Positions 1 through 9,709 of a DNA stretch of 64,000 nucleotides are shown here, piece by piece (positions within the stretch are counted from its first letter, which is position 1; each line of letters opens with the position of its first letter). The notes under the pieces are model-generated. The model did not search any database. It had not been told where the DNA came from and worked only from the letters and a program-made list of their open reading frames with translations. This DNA comes from Paraburkholderia sp. IMGN_8 (GTDB lineage Bacteria; Pseudomonadota; Gammaproteobacteria; Burkholderiales; Burkholderiaceae). The stretch spans positions 3,782,001 through 3,846,000 of the forward strand of contig NZ_CP150900.1 in assembly GCF_038050405.1 (NCBI RefSeq), written 5' to 3'. Made by a program: the position numbers and the translations under genes.

Positions 1-693
1 CACGCCCAAAGCGTGCGCGACCATGTGCTGCATTTCGGTAGGATGTTGCGTCGAACAGTAGACGTGCATGCCGTCGTCGTCCTTCGGCACCGCGTACGAA
101 ATCTGGCCTTCCAGATAGAACTGTTCCTGGCCGCCAAGCAGCATCTCGCCGGCCTCGCGATGCGCCGCGCGGGCGATCTTCGTGCCGGCTTCGCCGCGCG
201 CGAGTTTCATCGGCGGCAACACGTGCTGATTCGCGGCGCGGGCCTGCTGCGCGGTCAGAATCGCCGGCAGCTCTTCGTAGACGACCTCGGCACGGCGTGC
301 AGCCAAACGGGCCGCTTCATGCGAAGTCGCGACCACGATGAACATCGGCTGGCCGACGTATTGCACGACACCGTCGGCGAGAATCGGATCGTCGCCATGG
401 ATGATCGGGCCGACATCGTTGACGCCGGGGAAATCGTCCGCGGTAAAGATCGCGACCACGCCGGGCGTCGCGCGCACCTTGTCGAGCGACATCGAGACGA
501 TCTTCGCGTGCGCTTTCGGCGACAGGCCGAGCGCCGCGTGCAGCGTGCCGGCGAGCGTCGGGATGTCGTCGGTGTAGGTCGCGCGGCCGCTCACGTGCAG
601 ATGCGCGGACTCGTGCGGACGCGAGATGTGGACCTGAGTAAAGTCGTCCTGGTCCTGAAGGTCTTTCAGGAACGGTTCGGCGTGCTGATTCAT
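1..693 (-). CDS. xdhB: Xanthine dehydrogenase, molybdopterin-binding large subunit (5' part, cut by window edge)
   Basis: The first 231 codons of the large subunit, which carries the molybdenum cofactor and oxidises hypoxanthine and xanthine to uric acid in purine breakdown. The visible part begins MNQHAEPFLKDLQDQ. It holds the a/b-hammerhead domain typical of this family (around residues 25-135, with GRATYTDDIP) and then the start of the cofactor-binding domain (GGQEQFYLEGQ around residues 205-215). The ATG at 693 lies 29 bp after the xdhA stop codon, so the two are almost certainly one operon. The rest of the gene lies left of position 1. The family call is firm; the symbol rests on pairing with XdhA. 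Confidence 0.92.
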   Translation of the reverse strand, partial: MNQHAEPFLKDLQDQDDFTQVHISRPHESAHLHVSGRATYTDDIPTLAGTLHAALGLSPKAHAKIVSMSLDKVRATPGVVAIFTADDFPGVNDVGPIIHGDDPILADGVVQYVGQPMFIVVATSHEAARLAARRAEVVYEELPAILTAQQARAANQHVLPPMKLARGEAGTKIARAAHREAGEMLLGGQEQFYLEGQISYAVPKDDDGMHVYCSTQHPTEMQHMVAHALGV

Positions 694-722
694 TCTTGTG
701 TTCTCCGTATCCTTTGGGCTTC

Positions 723-2252
723 TCAGGCGCTGGCGCCGGCCGGCGCGCAGGCAGCGGCGACCGCGCGAACATCCAGCGCGCTCTTCGGCAGCGGATTGTT
801 CGGACGCGTTTCGAGCCAGAAGCGGTACAGCGTGTTTTTGGCGGATTCGAGGCGATAGTTGCTGGTTGCGCGCATGTCGGAAAGCGGCGCGTAGTCGTTG
901 CCGAGCGCGAGCATCGCGGCCTGCGCGGTGGCTTCGTGCCATTCGGCGTCGCGCAGCACGGCCTCGGCGTGCGTGGCGCGCTTCGGCGTGGCCGCCATGC
1001 CGCCGAATGCGATGCGCGGCTCGCGGATCACGTTACCGTCGGCGATGAACGAGAACGCTGCGCACACGGCCGAGATATCCGAGTCGAAGCGCTTCGAGAG
1101 TTTGTAGGTGCGAAATTGCAGATTCTCGCGTGCACCGGTGCGCGTCGGCACCTTCAACCCGACGACGAACTCATGCTCCGCCATGTCCTTCTTCTGATAC
1201 GCGAGGTACAGATCTTCGAGCGGCATTTCGCGTTCGATCTCGCCGCCGCGCACGATCACGCGCGCGCCGAGCGCGATCAGGCCGGGCATCGAATCGCCGA
1301 TCGGCGAGCCGTTCGCGATGTTGCCGCCGAGCGTGCCGGCATTGCGGATCGGCAGCGACGCGAAGCGTTGCCACATTTCGGTCAGCTCCGGGTACTGCCT
1401 GGCGATTTCCGCGTACGCGCTTTCGACAGTGACGCCGGCGCCGATCTCGATCCAGTCGTCGTTGGTTTCGAGCTTTTGCAGCTCGGCGATCTGGCCGACA
1501 TAGACGATGTTGCCGAGTTCGCGCATCTGCTTGGTGACCCACAGGCCGATATCGGTGCTGCCGGCGAGAATCCGCGCGGCGGGTTCCGCTTCCTTGATCC
1601 TGGCGAGGGCTTCGACGGTGCGCGGCGCGTCGAAATGCTGGCCGGCGTGCTGGTAGTGGAACGTGTCCGTGCGTTCGAGCGTGGCGAGCGTCGTCGCCAG
1701 CGCTTCGACATTGACCGGTGCTTTCGGCGCGGGGGCCTGGAACATGCGCACGGCCGCGTCGACGATCGGCCGGTAGCCCGTGCAGCGGCACAGATTGCCG
1801 GTCAGCGCGTTGCTGATCGCGTCGCGCGACGGCACGGTTTTGTTCGCGCAGCTATGTTCGTGGCCGTGCTTTTCGTACAGCGACCACATCGACATGACGA
1901 AGCCCGGCGTGCAGAAACCGCACTGCGAGCCGTGACACTCGACCATCGCCTCCTGAACCGGGTGCAGCGAGCCGTCCGGCTGGCGCAGGTCTTCTACGGT
2001 GAAGAGCGCTTTACCGTCGAGCGTCGGCACGAACTGGATGCAGGCGTTGACCGCCTTGAATTTGACGCCGCCCGCTTCGTCGCGCTCGCCGACCACGACC
2101 GTGCACGCGCCGCAATCGCCTTCGGCGCAGCCTTCCTTGGTGCCGGTGCAATGCGCGTCCTCGCGCAGATACTGCAGGACCGTGCGGGTGACGGCGGCGT
2201 CCTTGATCTCGCGGATCGCGTTGCGGTGGTAGAAGCGAATCGGCTCAGTCAT
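723..2252 (-). CDS. xdhA: Xanthine dehydrogenase small subunit (2Fe-2S / FAD)
   Basis: A 509-residue electron-transfer subunit. The N-terminal 170 residues carry two [2Fe-2S] clusters: the plant-ferredoxin type motif CAEGDCGACTVV (around residue 42) and the second cluster CGFCTPG with CRCTGYRP. A CO-dehydrogenase-type FAD domain follows (AGSTDIGLWVTK, GGNIANGSPIGDS), then the FAD C-terminal domain. Electrons from the molybdenum site of XdhB pass through the clusters to FAD and on to NAD. The length is normal for bacterial XdhA proteins that are separate from XdhB. It is the first gene of the visible operon and is divergent from an MFS transporter. A third gene, xdhC, commonly follows xdhB in this group and would lie outside the window. 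Confidence 0.95.
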   Translation of the reverse strand: MTEPIRFYHRNAIREIKDAAVTRTVLQYLREDAHCTGTKEGCAEGDCGACTVVVGERDEAGGVKFKAVNACIQFVPTLDGKALFTVEDLRQPDGSLHPVQEAMVECHGSQCGFCTPGFVMSMWSLYEKHGHEHSCANKTVPSRDAISNALTGNLCRCTGYRPIVDAAVRMFQAPAPKAPVNVEALATTLATLERTDTFHYQHAGQHFDAPRTVEALARIKEAEPAARILAGSTDIGLWVTKQMRELGNIVYVGQIAELQKLETNDDWIEIGAGVTVESAYAEIARQYPELTEMWQRFASLPIRNAGTLGGNIANGSPIGDSMPGLIALGARVIVRGGEIEREMPLEDLYLAYQKKDMAEHEFVVGLKVPTRTGARENLQFRTYKLSKRFDSDISAVCAAFSFIADGNVIREPRIAFGGMAATPKRATHAEAVLRDAEWHEATAQAAMLALGNDYAPLSDMRATSNYRLESAKNTLYRFWLETRPNNPLPKSALDVRAVAAACAPAGASA

Positions 2253-2640
2253 GTGTCGTTACTCTCGAATGTTCTGTGTCCATGGGACGTACTGCGGTGA
2301 CGGTTCGAAAACTATCACCGTCAATAAATACAACCCATAGCGGGGATCGCATGCGGGACATATCCGCAAAACGATATAGAGATGGATTTGAGGCACAGTT
2401 GGCTTATGTTGATTCGACTGTTTTGCCGTGTTTATTTAAATTTTGTTGATTTTCGGCCACAAGCGTGTGGGCACACCGCTGCGCTGGGGCGCAAAAGTCA
2501 GCGTGTGCCTCGCGAAAGCGGACCCCTATATCCATCTGGCACCGTTATTCGGGCAGCTAAATTATTAAGCGATCCCTGCAAGAGAATCGGTTCCATGGGA
2601 AAATCACGCGTTCCCGCCGTTTTCAAGTCTCGTTTTCCCC
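2253..2640. other. Divergent intergenic region between xdhA and an MFS gene
   Basis: 388 bp without a convincing gene. It is clearly more AT-rich than its neighbours around 2405-2460, as expected for a promoter region serving both directions. An inverted repeat CGGTGA/TCACCG (2295-2300 and 2315-2320, 14 bp apart) sits about 45 bp upstream of xdhA and could be an operator for a purine-responsive regulator. That role is inference only. Confidence 0.4.
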
Positions 2641-3852
2641 ATGTCCACCGACTCAGCGACACCTCGCAGCGAATTTGCGACGACCATGCGGATCATTCCG
2701 GTCGTCTTTTTCACGTTTCTTTGCTACCTGACGATCGGGATTCCGCTGGCGGTGCTGCCCGGCTACGTCCACGACGATCTTGGTTACAGCGCGGTGCTGG
2801 CTGGCGCGGCGATCAGCGTGCAATACCTGGCGACGCTGGCATCGCGGCCACTGGCCGGGCGTTCGGCGGACACGCTGGGGCCGAAGCGGACAGTGTCGAT
2901 TGGCCTGCTTGGTTGCGGCGCGAGCGGGATTTTGTTGCTGCTGGCTGTGTTGTGCGGGCGTTGGCCTGTACTGAGCATGGTGTTGCTGGTGTGCAGCCGC
3001 CTCGTGCTCGGATTTGGCGAAAGCTTGTGCGGAACCGGTGCGATTCTGTGGGGCATTGGCCGGGTGGGCACGAGCAACAATGCTCGGGTGATCTCGTGGA
3101 ACGGCATCGCGACCTATGGCGCGCTGGCTGTCGGCGCGCCGCTTGGGGTGGCGATTGCGCACACGGTTGGGTTTGCCGCGCTGGGCATCCTGGTGATTTT
3201 GCTGGCGGCGCTCGGGTTTTATCTAGCCCGGCCGATGGCGCCGGTGCCGATCGTGCATGGCGAGCGGATGTCTTACCGGAGCGTGTTCACGCGGGTGTTG
3301 CCGCATGGGATTGGGCTTGCTTTGGGCTCCGCCGGGTTTGGGTCGATTGCTACGTTTATTACGCTTTTTTATGCGGCTAAGCATTGGCCGAACGCGGCTT
3401 TGTCGTTGACTGTTTTTGGCACGCTGTTCATCGGCTCGCGGTTGTTGTTTGCCAATACGATCAAGACCTACGGTGGGTTTCGGGTTGCTATTGTTTCTTT
3501 TTCGTTCGAATGCGTTGGGTTGCTGATGTTGTGGTTGGCGCCTGAGCCGCATTTTGCCCTTGCTGGGGCGGCGTTGACCGGGTTTGGGTTTGCTTTGGTG
3601 TTTCCGGCTCTTGGTGTTGAAGCCGTCGGGCTTGTGCCGCCCGCTAGCCGCGGGGCTGCTTTGTCGGCTTATTCTGTGTTTCTTGACCTCTCCCTTGGGA
3701 TTACTGGGCCGTTGGCCGGGTATATCGCTGGGGAGTTTGGATATGGATCGGTGTTTCTCTTTGCAGCTGTTGCCGCTGCGGCGGCAGTTGGGTTGTCTAC
3801 TCTTCTTTATTTGCGGAATGCTAAGGTGGCTAATTTGCCTGCGGCATTGTGA
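2641..3852 (+). CDS. MFS transporter, YfcJ/YhhS-like
   Basis: A 403-residue inner-membrane protein with about 12 hydrophobic segments. It resembles the YhhS/YfcJ group of drug and sugar efflux carriers. The signature loop between helices 2 and 3 is present ([15 protein letters not shown], about residues 74-88). No clear ribosome binding site precedes the ATG at 2641; a Met at 2686 is an alternative start. The last 500-600 bp use G- and T-rich codons (ttt, gtt, ggg) unlike the first half, and the final codons, giving LPAAL, already match the edge of the palindromic repeat that follows. The substrate cannot be deduced; the divergent xdh operon does not prove a purine link. Confidence 0.85.
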   Translation: MSTDSATPRSEFATTMRIIPVVFFTFLCYLTIGIPLAVLPGYVHDDLGYSAVLAGAAISVQYLATLASRPLAGRSADTLGPKRTVSIGLLGCGASGILLLLAVLCGRWPVLSMVLLVCSRLVLGFGESLCGTGAILWGIGRVGTSNNARVISWNGIATYGALAVGAPLGVAIAHTVGFAALGILVILLAALGFYLARPMAPVPIVHGERMSYRSVFTRVLPHGIGLALGSAGFGSIATFITLFYAAKHWPNAALSLTVFGTLFIGSRLLFANTIKTYGGFRVAIVSFSFECVGLLMLWLAPEPHFALAGAALTGFGFALVFPALGVEAVGLVPPASRGAALSAYSVFLDLSLGITGPLAGYIAGEFGYGSVFLFAAVAAAAAVGLSTLLYLRNAKVANLPAAL

Positions 3853-4748
3853 TTTTTTTGCGCGTAGCGGTTTTGGTTTGGTTGTTTACCTACGGTGTTG
3901 GGGTTTGCTTCAGCTTGGTTGCCTGCGCGGCGCTTTTTGGCTGTGTGCCGACGGCGTTGGCCTTTCCTTGATTTCTTGGTGGTCTATTAGCGTCGCCCCT
4001 GTGCGGGGCAGGCACTTACTTTCTTTGCCGCCGTGTAAAGAAAGTAAGCAAAGAAAGCGGCTTCACACCGCTAATTCTTAAGCGGGTCCCCTGGCTTGGA
4101 GGAGGTAGTGGAGCATCTGGAATCGGTGCTCTCGCACATTCCGCCCCGGTGACAAGGCAGTCATACTTCCGGCGGCGCTACGCGCGCCGTGGCGGTACTT
4201 CTCAAAACCGTCGGCGCTTTCAGCGCCTGCGGTTGTTCAAGCGTAACGGCCTGCCTTTGCTGCGCTGGTGTAACTCGCGGCCGCGTTTCGTTCGGCGCAG
4301 TGGTCCGCATTTCCGCAATTCAGCGTCTCGCCGAGGCGCAGCCGATGGCCCCCCACCGCATACAAACGAAGCCCCTGGTTTCGCTTGCAGACCGTCCCGG
4401 CGAGCACGCAGTGCGAGGCGGGAAGGATGATGCCGGAGGCGCTTATCTGCGATCGGTGTTGGGAAGTACCGCGTCGGCGCGCGCAGCGCCGCCGGAAGTA
4501 TGACTGCCTTGTCACCAGGGCGGAGTGTGCGAGAACACTGATTCCAGATGCTCCACTACCTCCTCCAAGCCGGGGGACCCGCTTAAGAATTAGCGGTGTG
4601 AAGCCGCTTTCTTTGCTTACTTTCTTTGCGGCGGCAAAGAAAGTAAGTGCCTGCCCCGCACAGGGGCGACGCTAATAGACCACTAACAAATCAAGGAAAG
4701 GCCAACGCCGTCGGCACACAGCCAAAAAGCGCCGCGAAGGCAAAAAAA
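3836..4748. repeat. Long palindromic intergenic element A (full form with loop)
   Basis: Fills the gap between two convergent genes. The inverted arms run about 3919-4201 and 4463-4744, roughly 280 bp each and highly similar as reverse complements. Landmarks are GCCCCTGTGCGGGGCAGGCA near 4000 and its complement near 4660, and ACAAGGCAGTCATACTTCC near 4152 and its complement near 4495. Inside the arms is a nested hairpin of the type CTTACTTTCTTTG...CAAAGAAAGTAAG. The loop (4202-4462) shares blocks with element C but in reverse orientation. A T-run follows the upstream stop codon (3852). Open frames inside it are Arg-, Ala- and Ser-rich and look non-coding. It may act as a bidirectional terminator or a mobile palindrome; the function is unknown. 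Confidence 0.85.
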
Positions 4749-4755
4749 CCACCCC

Positions 4756-5979
4756 TCACTTCCCCCCGGAAAGGCCACATTCCAAAGCCGCCACGCCAGC
4801 TGGCAAATCAACCCTAACACCGAGATCAACCATAGTCCGCCCCAGTGCATGCAAAGTGCGAAAAAGATTATGTTCGCGGCACTGCTCTCCCATCTGCCCA
4901 ATCCGAACAATCGGCAGCCCGAAGGAACCGGAAATCTCGACTTGATGCTGCCGTGAGATATGCGAGCAAACGTCCCCAGGACTCAGCCCGACGGGCACTT
5001 CAATCCCCACAACAGAATTCAACCGGCAAGCCGCAGGCGTATACAGCTGTAGGCCCAAAGCCGTTACCCCTTCCTGCAATGCAATCGAACACTTCAAATG
5101 CCGCGCAAACCGCTTCTCCAAAGTCTCAGCACACACCAGCCGTAAAGCCTCATGCAAAGCCAGCACGCCGGACACAGGCGCGGTGTAGTGATATCCGGCG
5201 TTATGCCAGAAGTTCTCAGCCAGCGAAGCATCCAGACACCAATGCGCATTGGGCGCCGTCCGCCCCTTCACTCTCTCCCAAGCCGCATCGGAAAACGCGA
5301 TCAGGGACACGCCAGGAATCGACGACAGCCCCTTCTGCCCGCCGGTAATCACGGCGTCGATACCCCATGCATCCATCTCGAGCGGCATCGTGCTCAACGT
5401 GCACACTGCATCGACGATCACCAGCGCGCCCGCGGCTTTCGCCAACGCGGCAATGTCCTTCAAGTGATAGTTCCACACCGTGTTGGACGTCTCGCCCTGC
5501 ACCACCGTCACGATCTCCGGACGCTCGCGGCGGATCGCCTCGGCGACCTGGTCAAGGCTCGCAACCGAACGGTCGGCGACCTCCAATGTGCTCACCTGCG
5601 CGCCGACGCGGCGTCCCATCTCCGCCATCCGCTCGCTGAAAAAACCGTTCTTGATGCTCAGCACCCGCGTGCCTTCCCACGCGAGATTGGAGATCGCCAT
5701 CTCCATCGCGGCCGACCCCGGGCCCGCTACGCCGAGCACCCATTTCGAGTTCGTCTGGAACACGTAGCGCGCCATTGTTTTCACCTGCCCGATCACCTTC
5801 ACCATCGTGCCGCCCAGGTGATTGATCACGATCGTATTGGCCTTGGCGACAGCGGCGGGAATCGGCACGGGGCCGGCGCCCATCATCAGTAACGGCTCTT
5901 CGGGAAGGATGGCGTCGAGCGATTCGACAACCGGACAGGGCACGGCAAAGGAAGCGGAAGTAGATGATGAAGTCGGCAT
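4756..5979 (-). CDS. Class V PLP-dependent aminotransferase (alanine/serine-glyoxylate type)
   Basis: A 407-residue aspartate-aminotransferase-fold enzyme of the alanine-glyoxylate / serine-pyruvate / 2-aminoethylphosphonate family. The PLP lysine sits in GGQKGLSSIPG, with the upstream aspartate in VIVDAVCTLS and the N-terminal MGAGPVPIP loop. I chose the ATG at 5979; a longer frame from a GTG at 6036 would begin inside a strong hairpin. It is downstream of aspD and two aspT genes on the same strand. One reading is that it moves the amino group of alanine made by AspD on to glyoxylate, but the substrate is not shown. Its last 450 bp drift to G- and T-rich sense codons towards palindrome A. 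Confidence 0.83.
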   Translation of the reverse strand: MPTSSSTSASFAVPCPVVESLDAILPEEPLLMMGAGPVPIPAAVAKANTIVINHLGGTMVKVIGQVKTMARYVFQTNSKWVLGVAGPGSAAMEMAISNLAWEGTRVLSIKNGFFSERMAEMGRRVGAQVSTLEVADRSVASLDQVAEAIRRERPEIVTVVQGETSNTVWNYHLKDIAALAKAAGALVIVDAVCTLSTMPLEMDAWGIDAVITGGQKGLSSIPGVSLIAFSDAAWERVKGRTAPNAHWCLDASLAENFWHNAGYHYTAPVSGVLALHEALRLVCAETLEKRFARHLKCSIALQEGVTALGLQLYTPAACRLNSVVGIEVPVGLSPGDVCSHISRQHQVEISGSFGLPIVRIGQMGEQCREHNLFRTLHALGRTMVDLGVRVDLPAGVAALECGLSGGK

Positions 5980-6013
5980 GATCGATACGTGAATGTCAGG
6001 GCGCAAAGGAGCA

Positions 6014-6049
6014 AACGGCCTCGCCAACAATGACACTGGCGAGGCCGTT
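6014..6049 (-). terminator. Perfect 13-bp hairpin between aspD and the aminotransferase
   Basis: AACGGCCTCGCCA (6014-6026) and its exact complement (6037-6049) enclose a 10-nt loop. Read on the minus strand it lies about 90 nt after the aspD stop and 35 nt before the aminotransferase ATG. Only a weak T/C tract follows, so it may reduce rather than end transcription, or stabilise the aspD message. Confidence 0.55.
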
Positions 6050-6140
6050 CATCCGATCATTCACCGATCCGCGCGATTGCGCAAGTTTTTTGTCTATGCC
6101 TCATCGCCCGGAAACGTCGGCCAAAGTGCAGACCAAAGCG

Positions 6141-7805
6141 TCACTTCACCCTGGTCTTGTCGAGTTTCTTGCCGGTGGCGGCGTTAAAACGCTCGACGTA
6201 CTCTTCGATCAGCTTGCGCATCGCGCGCCCAATCAGCCGGTAGTCGGACTCGTTCAGATTGGCCAGCGACACACGCCCCGACGGATGCTGCGTGCCGAAA
6301 CCGCGTCCCGGCAGCAGCACGACCCGCGCTTCGCGCGCGAGACGGAACAGCAGTTCCGACGGCTCGGTGTTCTTCAGCAGCCACTCGACGAACTCACGCC
6401 CGAACATCCGCTCGCCAAGGAACTCGATGTCGAGAATCGTGTAGTAGTCGACCTGGTTCGGATCGTCGTCCTCGAACGAAATGCCGACTTCTTCGTACAG
6501 CGCCTGCTTGCGCTTGCGGATCAGGCGCTTCAGCGCATTCTTGTACGCGTCCGGCGTGTCCATCAGCGAGAACAACGAGAACAGCACCATCTGCACCTGT
6601 TGCGGCGTCGACAAACCCGCCGTGTGATTCAGCGCAACAGTGCGGCTGTCGGCCACCAGGCGGTCGATGAACTTGAGCTTTTCCGGCTCGGTCGTGATCG
6701 ATTCGTAGCGCTCGTGCAACTGCTTCTTCGCGTCCTTGGGCAGTTCGCCGATCAGCTTGTCGAGCACATTGTCACGATGCGTCGCGATCGCGCCGAGACG
6801 CCAGCCGGTCGAGCCGAAATACTTCGAGTACGAGTACACGAGAATCGTGTTCTTCGGCGCGAGCGCGAACAGCGATACAAAATTGTCGGCGAAGGTGCCG
6901 TACACGTCGTCGGTCAGCAGAATCAAATCGGGCCGTTCCTTGACGATCCCGGCGATATATTCGAGGCTCTCGTCGCTGATCTTCACCGAAGGCGGATTGC
7001 TCGGGTTCACGAGGAAGAACGCCTTCACCTTCGGATCACGCAGCTTGTCGAGTTCCTTCTTCGAATACTGCCAGCCGTCTTCCACATGGGCGTCGAGATT
7101 CACGACGTTCAGCCGATAGTCGTTCAGGCGCGGAATCTCGATGTACGGCGTGAAGATCGGCATACCGAGCGCGATCGTGTCGCCGGCCTTGATCAGGTGA
7201 TTCTCGCGCATCGTGTTGAAGATGTACGTCATCGCCGCCGTGCCGCCTTCCACGGCGAACACGTCGAACTCGCCGACAAACGGATGATTTCCGATCATCT
7301 CCTTTCGCAGATACTGCCCGACGATCAGTTCGGATAACTTAAGCATCCGGTCCGGCACCGGATAGTTCGACCCGAGAATGCCCTCGCACATCTCATAGAG
7401 GAACTCGCCCGCGGACAGCCCAAGCTGATCGCGCACATACGACACGGCGCCGCGCAGAAAGTCGATGCCGGGTACGCCTTTGTTTTCGCGCAGGAACAGG
7501 TCGAAGCGTTCTTCGAGCCCATCGCGGCGCGGAAAGCCGCCCACGCCTTCGGGCATGTACGCAAACGAGCGCTCCGATTCGCGCATCGCAAAGAGGCCGA
7601 GCTGCCAGAAACCGTGGCGCGGAATCGTCGCGAGAAAGTTGGGGTTGCCGCGGCCGGCATTCAGCATCGATGCGTTCGCGGGGCGCTCCACCGCGCCGCC
7701 GCCGGCGGCCTTGATCAATTCGTCCTTGAGTTCGAACGGGCTCAGTGCCGCCAAGCCGGCTTGTGCCATATCAGCGTGTTTCCTGTCGCCTTTCTCTTTT
7801 GCCAT
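6141..7805 (-). CDS. aspD: Aspartate 4-decarboxylase (bifunctional aspartate aminotransferase)
   Basis: A 554-residue fold-type I PLP enzyme that decarboxylates L-aspartate to L-alanine and CO2 at the beta carboxyl. The length and the insertions relative to ordinary aspartate aminotransferases (about 400 residues) fit the AspD/AsdA family. The PLP lysine lies in YSYSKYFGSTGWRLG, and FLVNPSNPPSVK is the substrate and cofactor loop. The ATG at 7805 has a good Shine-Dalgarno (GGAG, 9 nt away); a TTG at 7826 is only an upstream extension. It follows two AspT antiporters on the same strand, the classic arrangement for a decarboxylation cycle in which aspartate enters, alanine leaves and a proton is consumed inside the cell. 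Confidence 0.93.
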   Translation of the reverse strand: MAKEKGDRKHADMAQAGLAALSPFELKDELIKAAGGGAVERPANASMLNAGRGNPNFLATIPRHGFWQLGLFAMRESERSFAYMPEGVGGFPRRDGLEERFDLFLRENKGVPGIDFLRGAVSYVRDQLGLSAGEFLYEMCEGILGSNYPVPDRMLKLSELIVGQYLRKEMIGNHPFVGEFDVFAVEGGTAAMTYIFNTMRENHLIKAGDTIALGMPIFTPYIEIPRLNDYRLNVVNLDAHVEDGWQYSKKELDKLRDPKVKAFFLVNPSNPPSVKISDESLEYIAGIVKERPDLILLTDDVYGTFADNFVSLFALAPKNTILVYSYSKYFGSTGWRLGAIATHRDNVLDKLIGELPKDAKKQLHERYESITTEPEKLKFIDRLVADSRTVALNHTAGLSTPQQVQMVLFSLFSLMDTPDAYKNALKRLIRKRKQALYEEVGISFEDDDPNQVDYYTILDIEFLGERMFGREFVEWLLKNTEPSELLFRLAREARVVLLPGRGFGTQHPSGRVSLANLNESDYRLIGRAMRKLIEEYVERFNAATGKKLDKTRVK

Positions 7806-7895
7806 GATGCGTTCTCCAATGAGCAAGTGAAAGACGCCGGCGTAGCGAGTGATCGTTCAAGCCGCCGGCGTAAGAGAGATCGATAGATGTGTGCG

Positions 7896-9581
7896 CTACA
7901 CCAGACCGACCACGAGCGGACCGAGCAGCGTCAACGCGACGTTCGCGATCGCATACGTGATCGCGAACGGCACGGTCGGCACGGCGCTTTCGGCCTTGTC
8001 GAGCACGCCGCCGAACGCCGGGTTCGCACTACGTGACCCGGACAGCGCACCGGCCAGAATCGCCGCGTTGTCGTAGCGCAATACGTAGCGGCCGAACAGC
8101 ATCGTCAGGAGCAGCGGGAACAGCGTGACGAACACGCCCAGCAGGAAGATCGTCACGCCGCTTTGCTTGACCGTGACGACCGCCTGCAAGCCGGAATTCA
8201 AGCCGACCACGGCGACGAACGCCGCGAGGCCGAAGTCTTTCAGCAACTGCGACGCCGCCGACGGCATCACGCCGTACATCGGATGCTTGCCGCGCATCCA
8301 GCCGAACAGCAGACCGGCCAGCAGACAGCCGCCGCCCGAGCCGAGCGTGAGCGGAATACCGCCGATGTTGATGACGATCAGGCCGATCAGCAGACCGAGC
8401 ACGAGACCGACGCCCATATAGATGAAGTCGGTCTTGTTGCTGTACGGCAACTCGTAGCCGGCCGCATCGACAGCACGCCTGGTGTCTTTCGGCGAGCCGT
8501 AGAAGGTAATCACGTCGCCGTGTTCGAGCTTCGTTTCCGGCAGGATCGGCAGCGGCTGACCGGCTCGCGTCGCGCCTTCGACGAACACGCCGTGGCGCAG
8601 GTCGCGATCCACGTTCTTGCGCACTTCGGCAATCGTCGTGCGGTTCATGCCCTTGCGCGTGAAGACGGCCTGGCGGGTTTGCATCACCAGACTCACGCCG
8701 TCGGTATCGGCTAGTTCCGCACCGATCATCGGCGCGATATCGACCATGCCGCCACGCCGCCCCACCACCATCACCACGTCGTCCTTTTCGAGCACGAGAT
8801 CGGGGGTCGGCTCGACCCCTTTGCCGTGGCGGCGAATCCGCTCGATCGTGATGGTGTCGTTCTGACTCACCTCGAGCTCGGACACTGTGCGCCCCGCGGC
8901 CTGTTCGACGCGAAACGCGCGGCCCACCAGTTCAGGCAGCGCCGACAGTTGTCCCGGCGCACGCGCGGGCACGGCACCGGAAAGCGCCTTTTCGGCTTCG
9001 ATCGAGGCCTCGCGCAAACCTTTCCCCATGAACTTCGGCAGGATGTTGACGCAGACGATGATCGCGCCGAGCGAGCCGAACACGTAGGTCACCGCGTACG
9101 CGATCGCCACGTCCGATTGCAGCGACTTAACCTGATCGGCGGGCAGGCCCAGACGCGCGATCGCGTCGCCCGCCGTGCCGATGATCGCCGATTGCGTCAG
9201 CGCGCCGCCCGCGAGACCGGCCGCGAGCCCCTTGTTCAGATGGAACAGCTTCGCGCAGACCACCACGGTGATCAGTGCCGAGACGGCGAGAAACACGGCC
9301 ATCGCGATTTCGCGCAGTGTCTTGCGGTTCAGCGAGTTGAAAAAGCCCGGCCCGGAGTCGTAGCCGACCGCGTAGATGAACACCGCGAACATCACCGACT
9401 TCACGCCGTTGTCGATCGTCACGCCCGCCTGACTGATCACGACCGCCGCCAGCAATGAACCGCCTACACCGCCTAACTGGAATTTGCCGAAGTTGATCTG
9501 CCCGATGAAGTAACCGGCCGCAAGCGACAGAAACAGCGCGATCTCGGGTGATTTGTGAAAGATGTCATGCAGCCATTCCAT
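7896..9581 (-). CDS. aspT: Aspartate-alanine antiporter, copy 1
   Basis: A 561-residue inner-membrane exchanger of the AAEx family (AspT/YidE/YbjL). The architecture is visible: hydrophobic helices in residues 10-170, two cytoplasmic TrkA-C (RCK C-terminal) domains in the middle (about 205-375, with NDTITIERIRRHG and EHGDVITFYGS), then a second membrane half (about 385-561) with LGSGGGCLLAGLLFGWMRG and GALSGSRSANPAFG. It exchanges external aspartate for alanine made by AspD, which is electrogenic and adds to the proton motive force. It is 90 bp upstream of aspD and 128 bp downstream of a second aspT. As the nearer partner it is the better candidate for the AspD cycle. Confidence 0.92.
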   Translation of the reverse strand: MEWLHDIFHKSPEIALFLSLAAGYFIGQINFGKFQLGGVGGSLLAAVVISQAGVTIDNGVKSVMFAVFIYAVGYDSGPGFFNSLNRKTLREIAMAVFLAVSALITVVVCAKLFHLNKGLAAGLAGGALTQSAIIGTAGDAIARLGLPADQVKSLQSDVAIAYAVTYVFGSLGAIIVCVNILPKFMGKGLREASIEAEKALSGAVPARAPGQLSALPELVGRAFRVEQAAGRTVSELEVSQNDTITIERIRRHGKGVEPTPDLVLEKDDVVMVVGRRGGMVDIAPMIGAELADTDGVSLVMQTRQAVFTRKGMNRTTIAEVRKNVDRDLRHGVFVEGATRAGQPLPILPETKLEHGDVITFYGSPKDTRRAVDAAGYELPYSNKTDFIYMGVGLVLGLLIGLIVINIGGIPLTLGSGGGCLLAGLLFGWMRGKHPMYGVMPSAASQLLKDFGLAAFVAVVGLNSGLQAVVTVKQSGVTIFLLGVFVTLFPLLLTMLFGRYVLRYDNAAILAGALSGSRSANPAFGGVLDKAESAVPTVPFAITYAIANVALTLLGPLVVGLV

Positions 9582-9709
9582 CGTGCCCTCGCTGGATAGT
9601 TTGCGATACTGAATACTGGTTGATGCTTGTGCATCCAGACCTCGTGGCGCGTCCGCCTGCGGAGTGGACCGCGCGGTGTACTACGCCAAGCGCGGCGGCA
9701 TATGTCCGC

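Noticed and set aside
696..2300. A 534-codon open frame antisense to xdhA
   Set aside because: A shadow of the high-GC xdhA gene, which has full iron-sulphur and FAD motifs.
4149..4675. Open frames on both strands inside palindrome A
   Set aside because: They mirror each other through the inverted arms, are rich in Arg, Ala and Ser, have no ribosome sites, and recur in element C as parts of the repeat.
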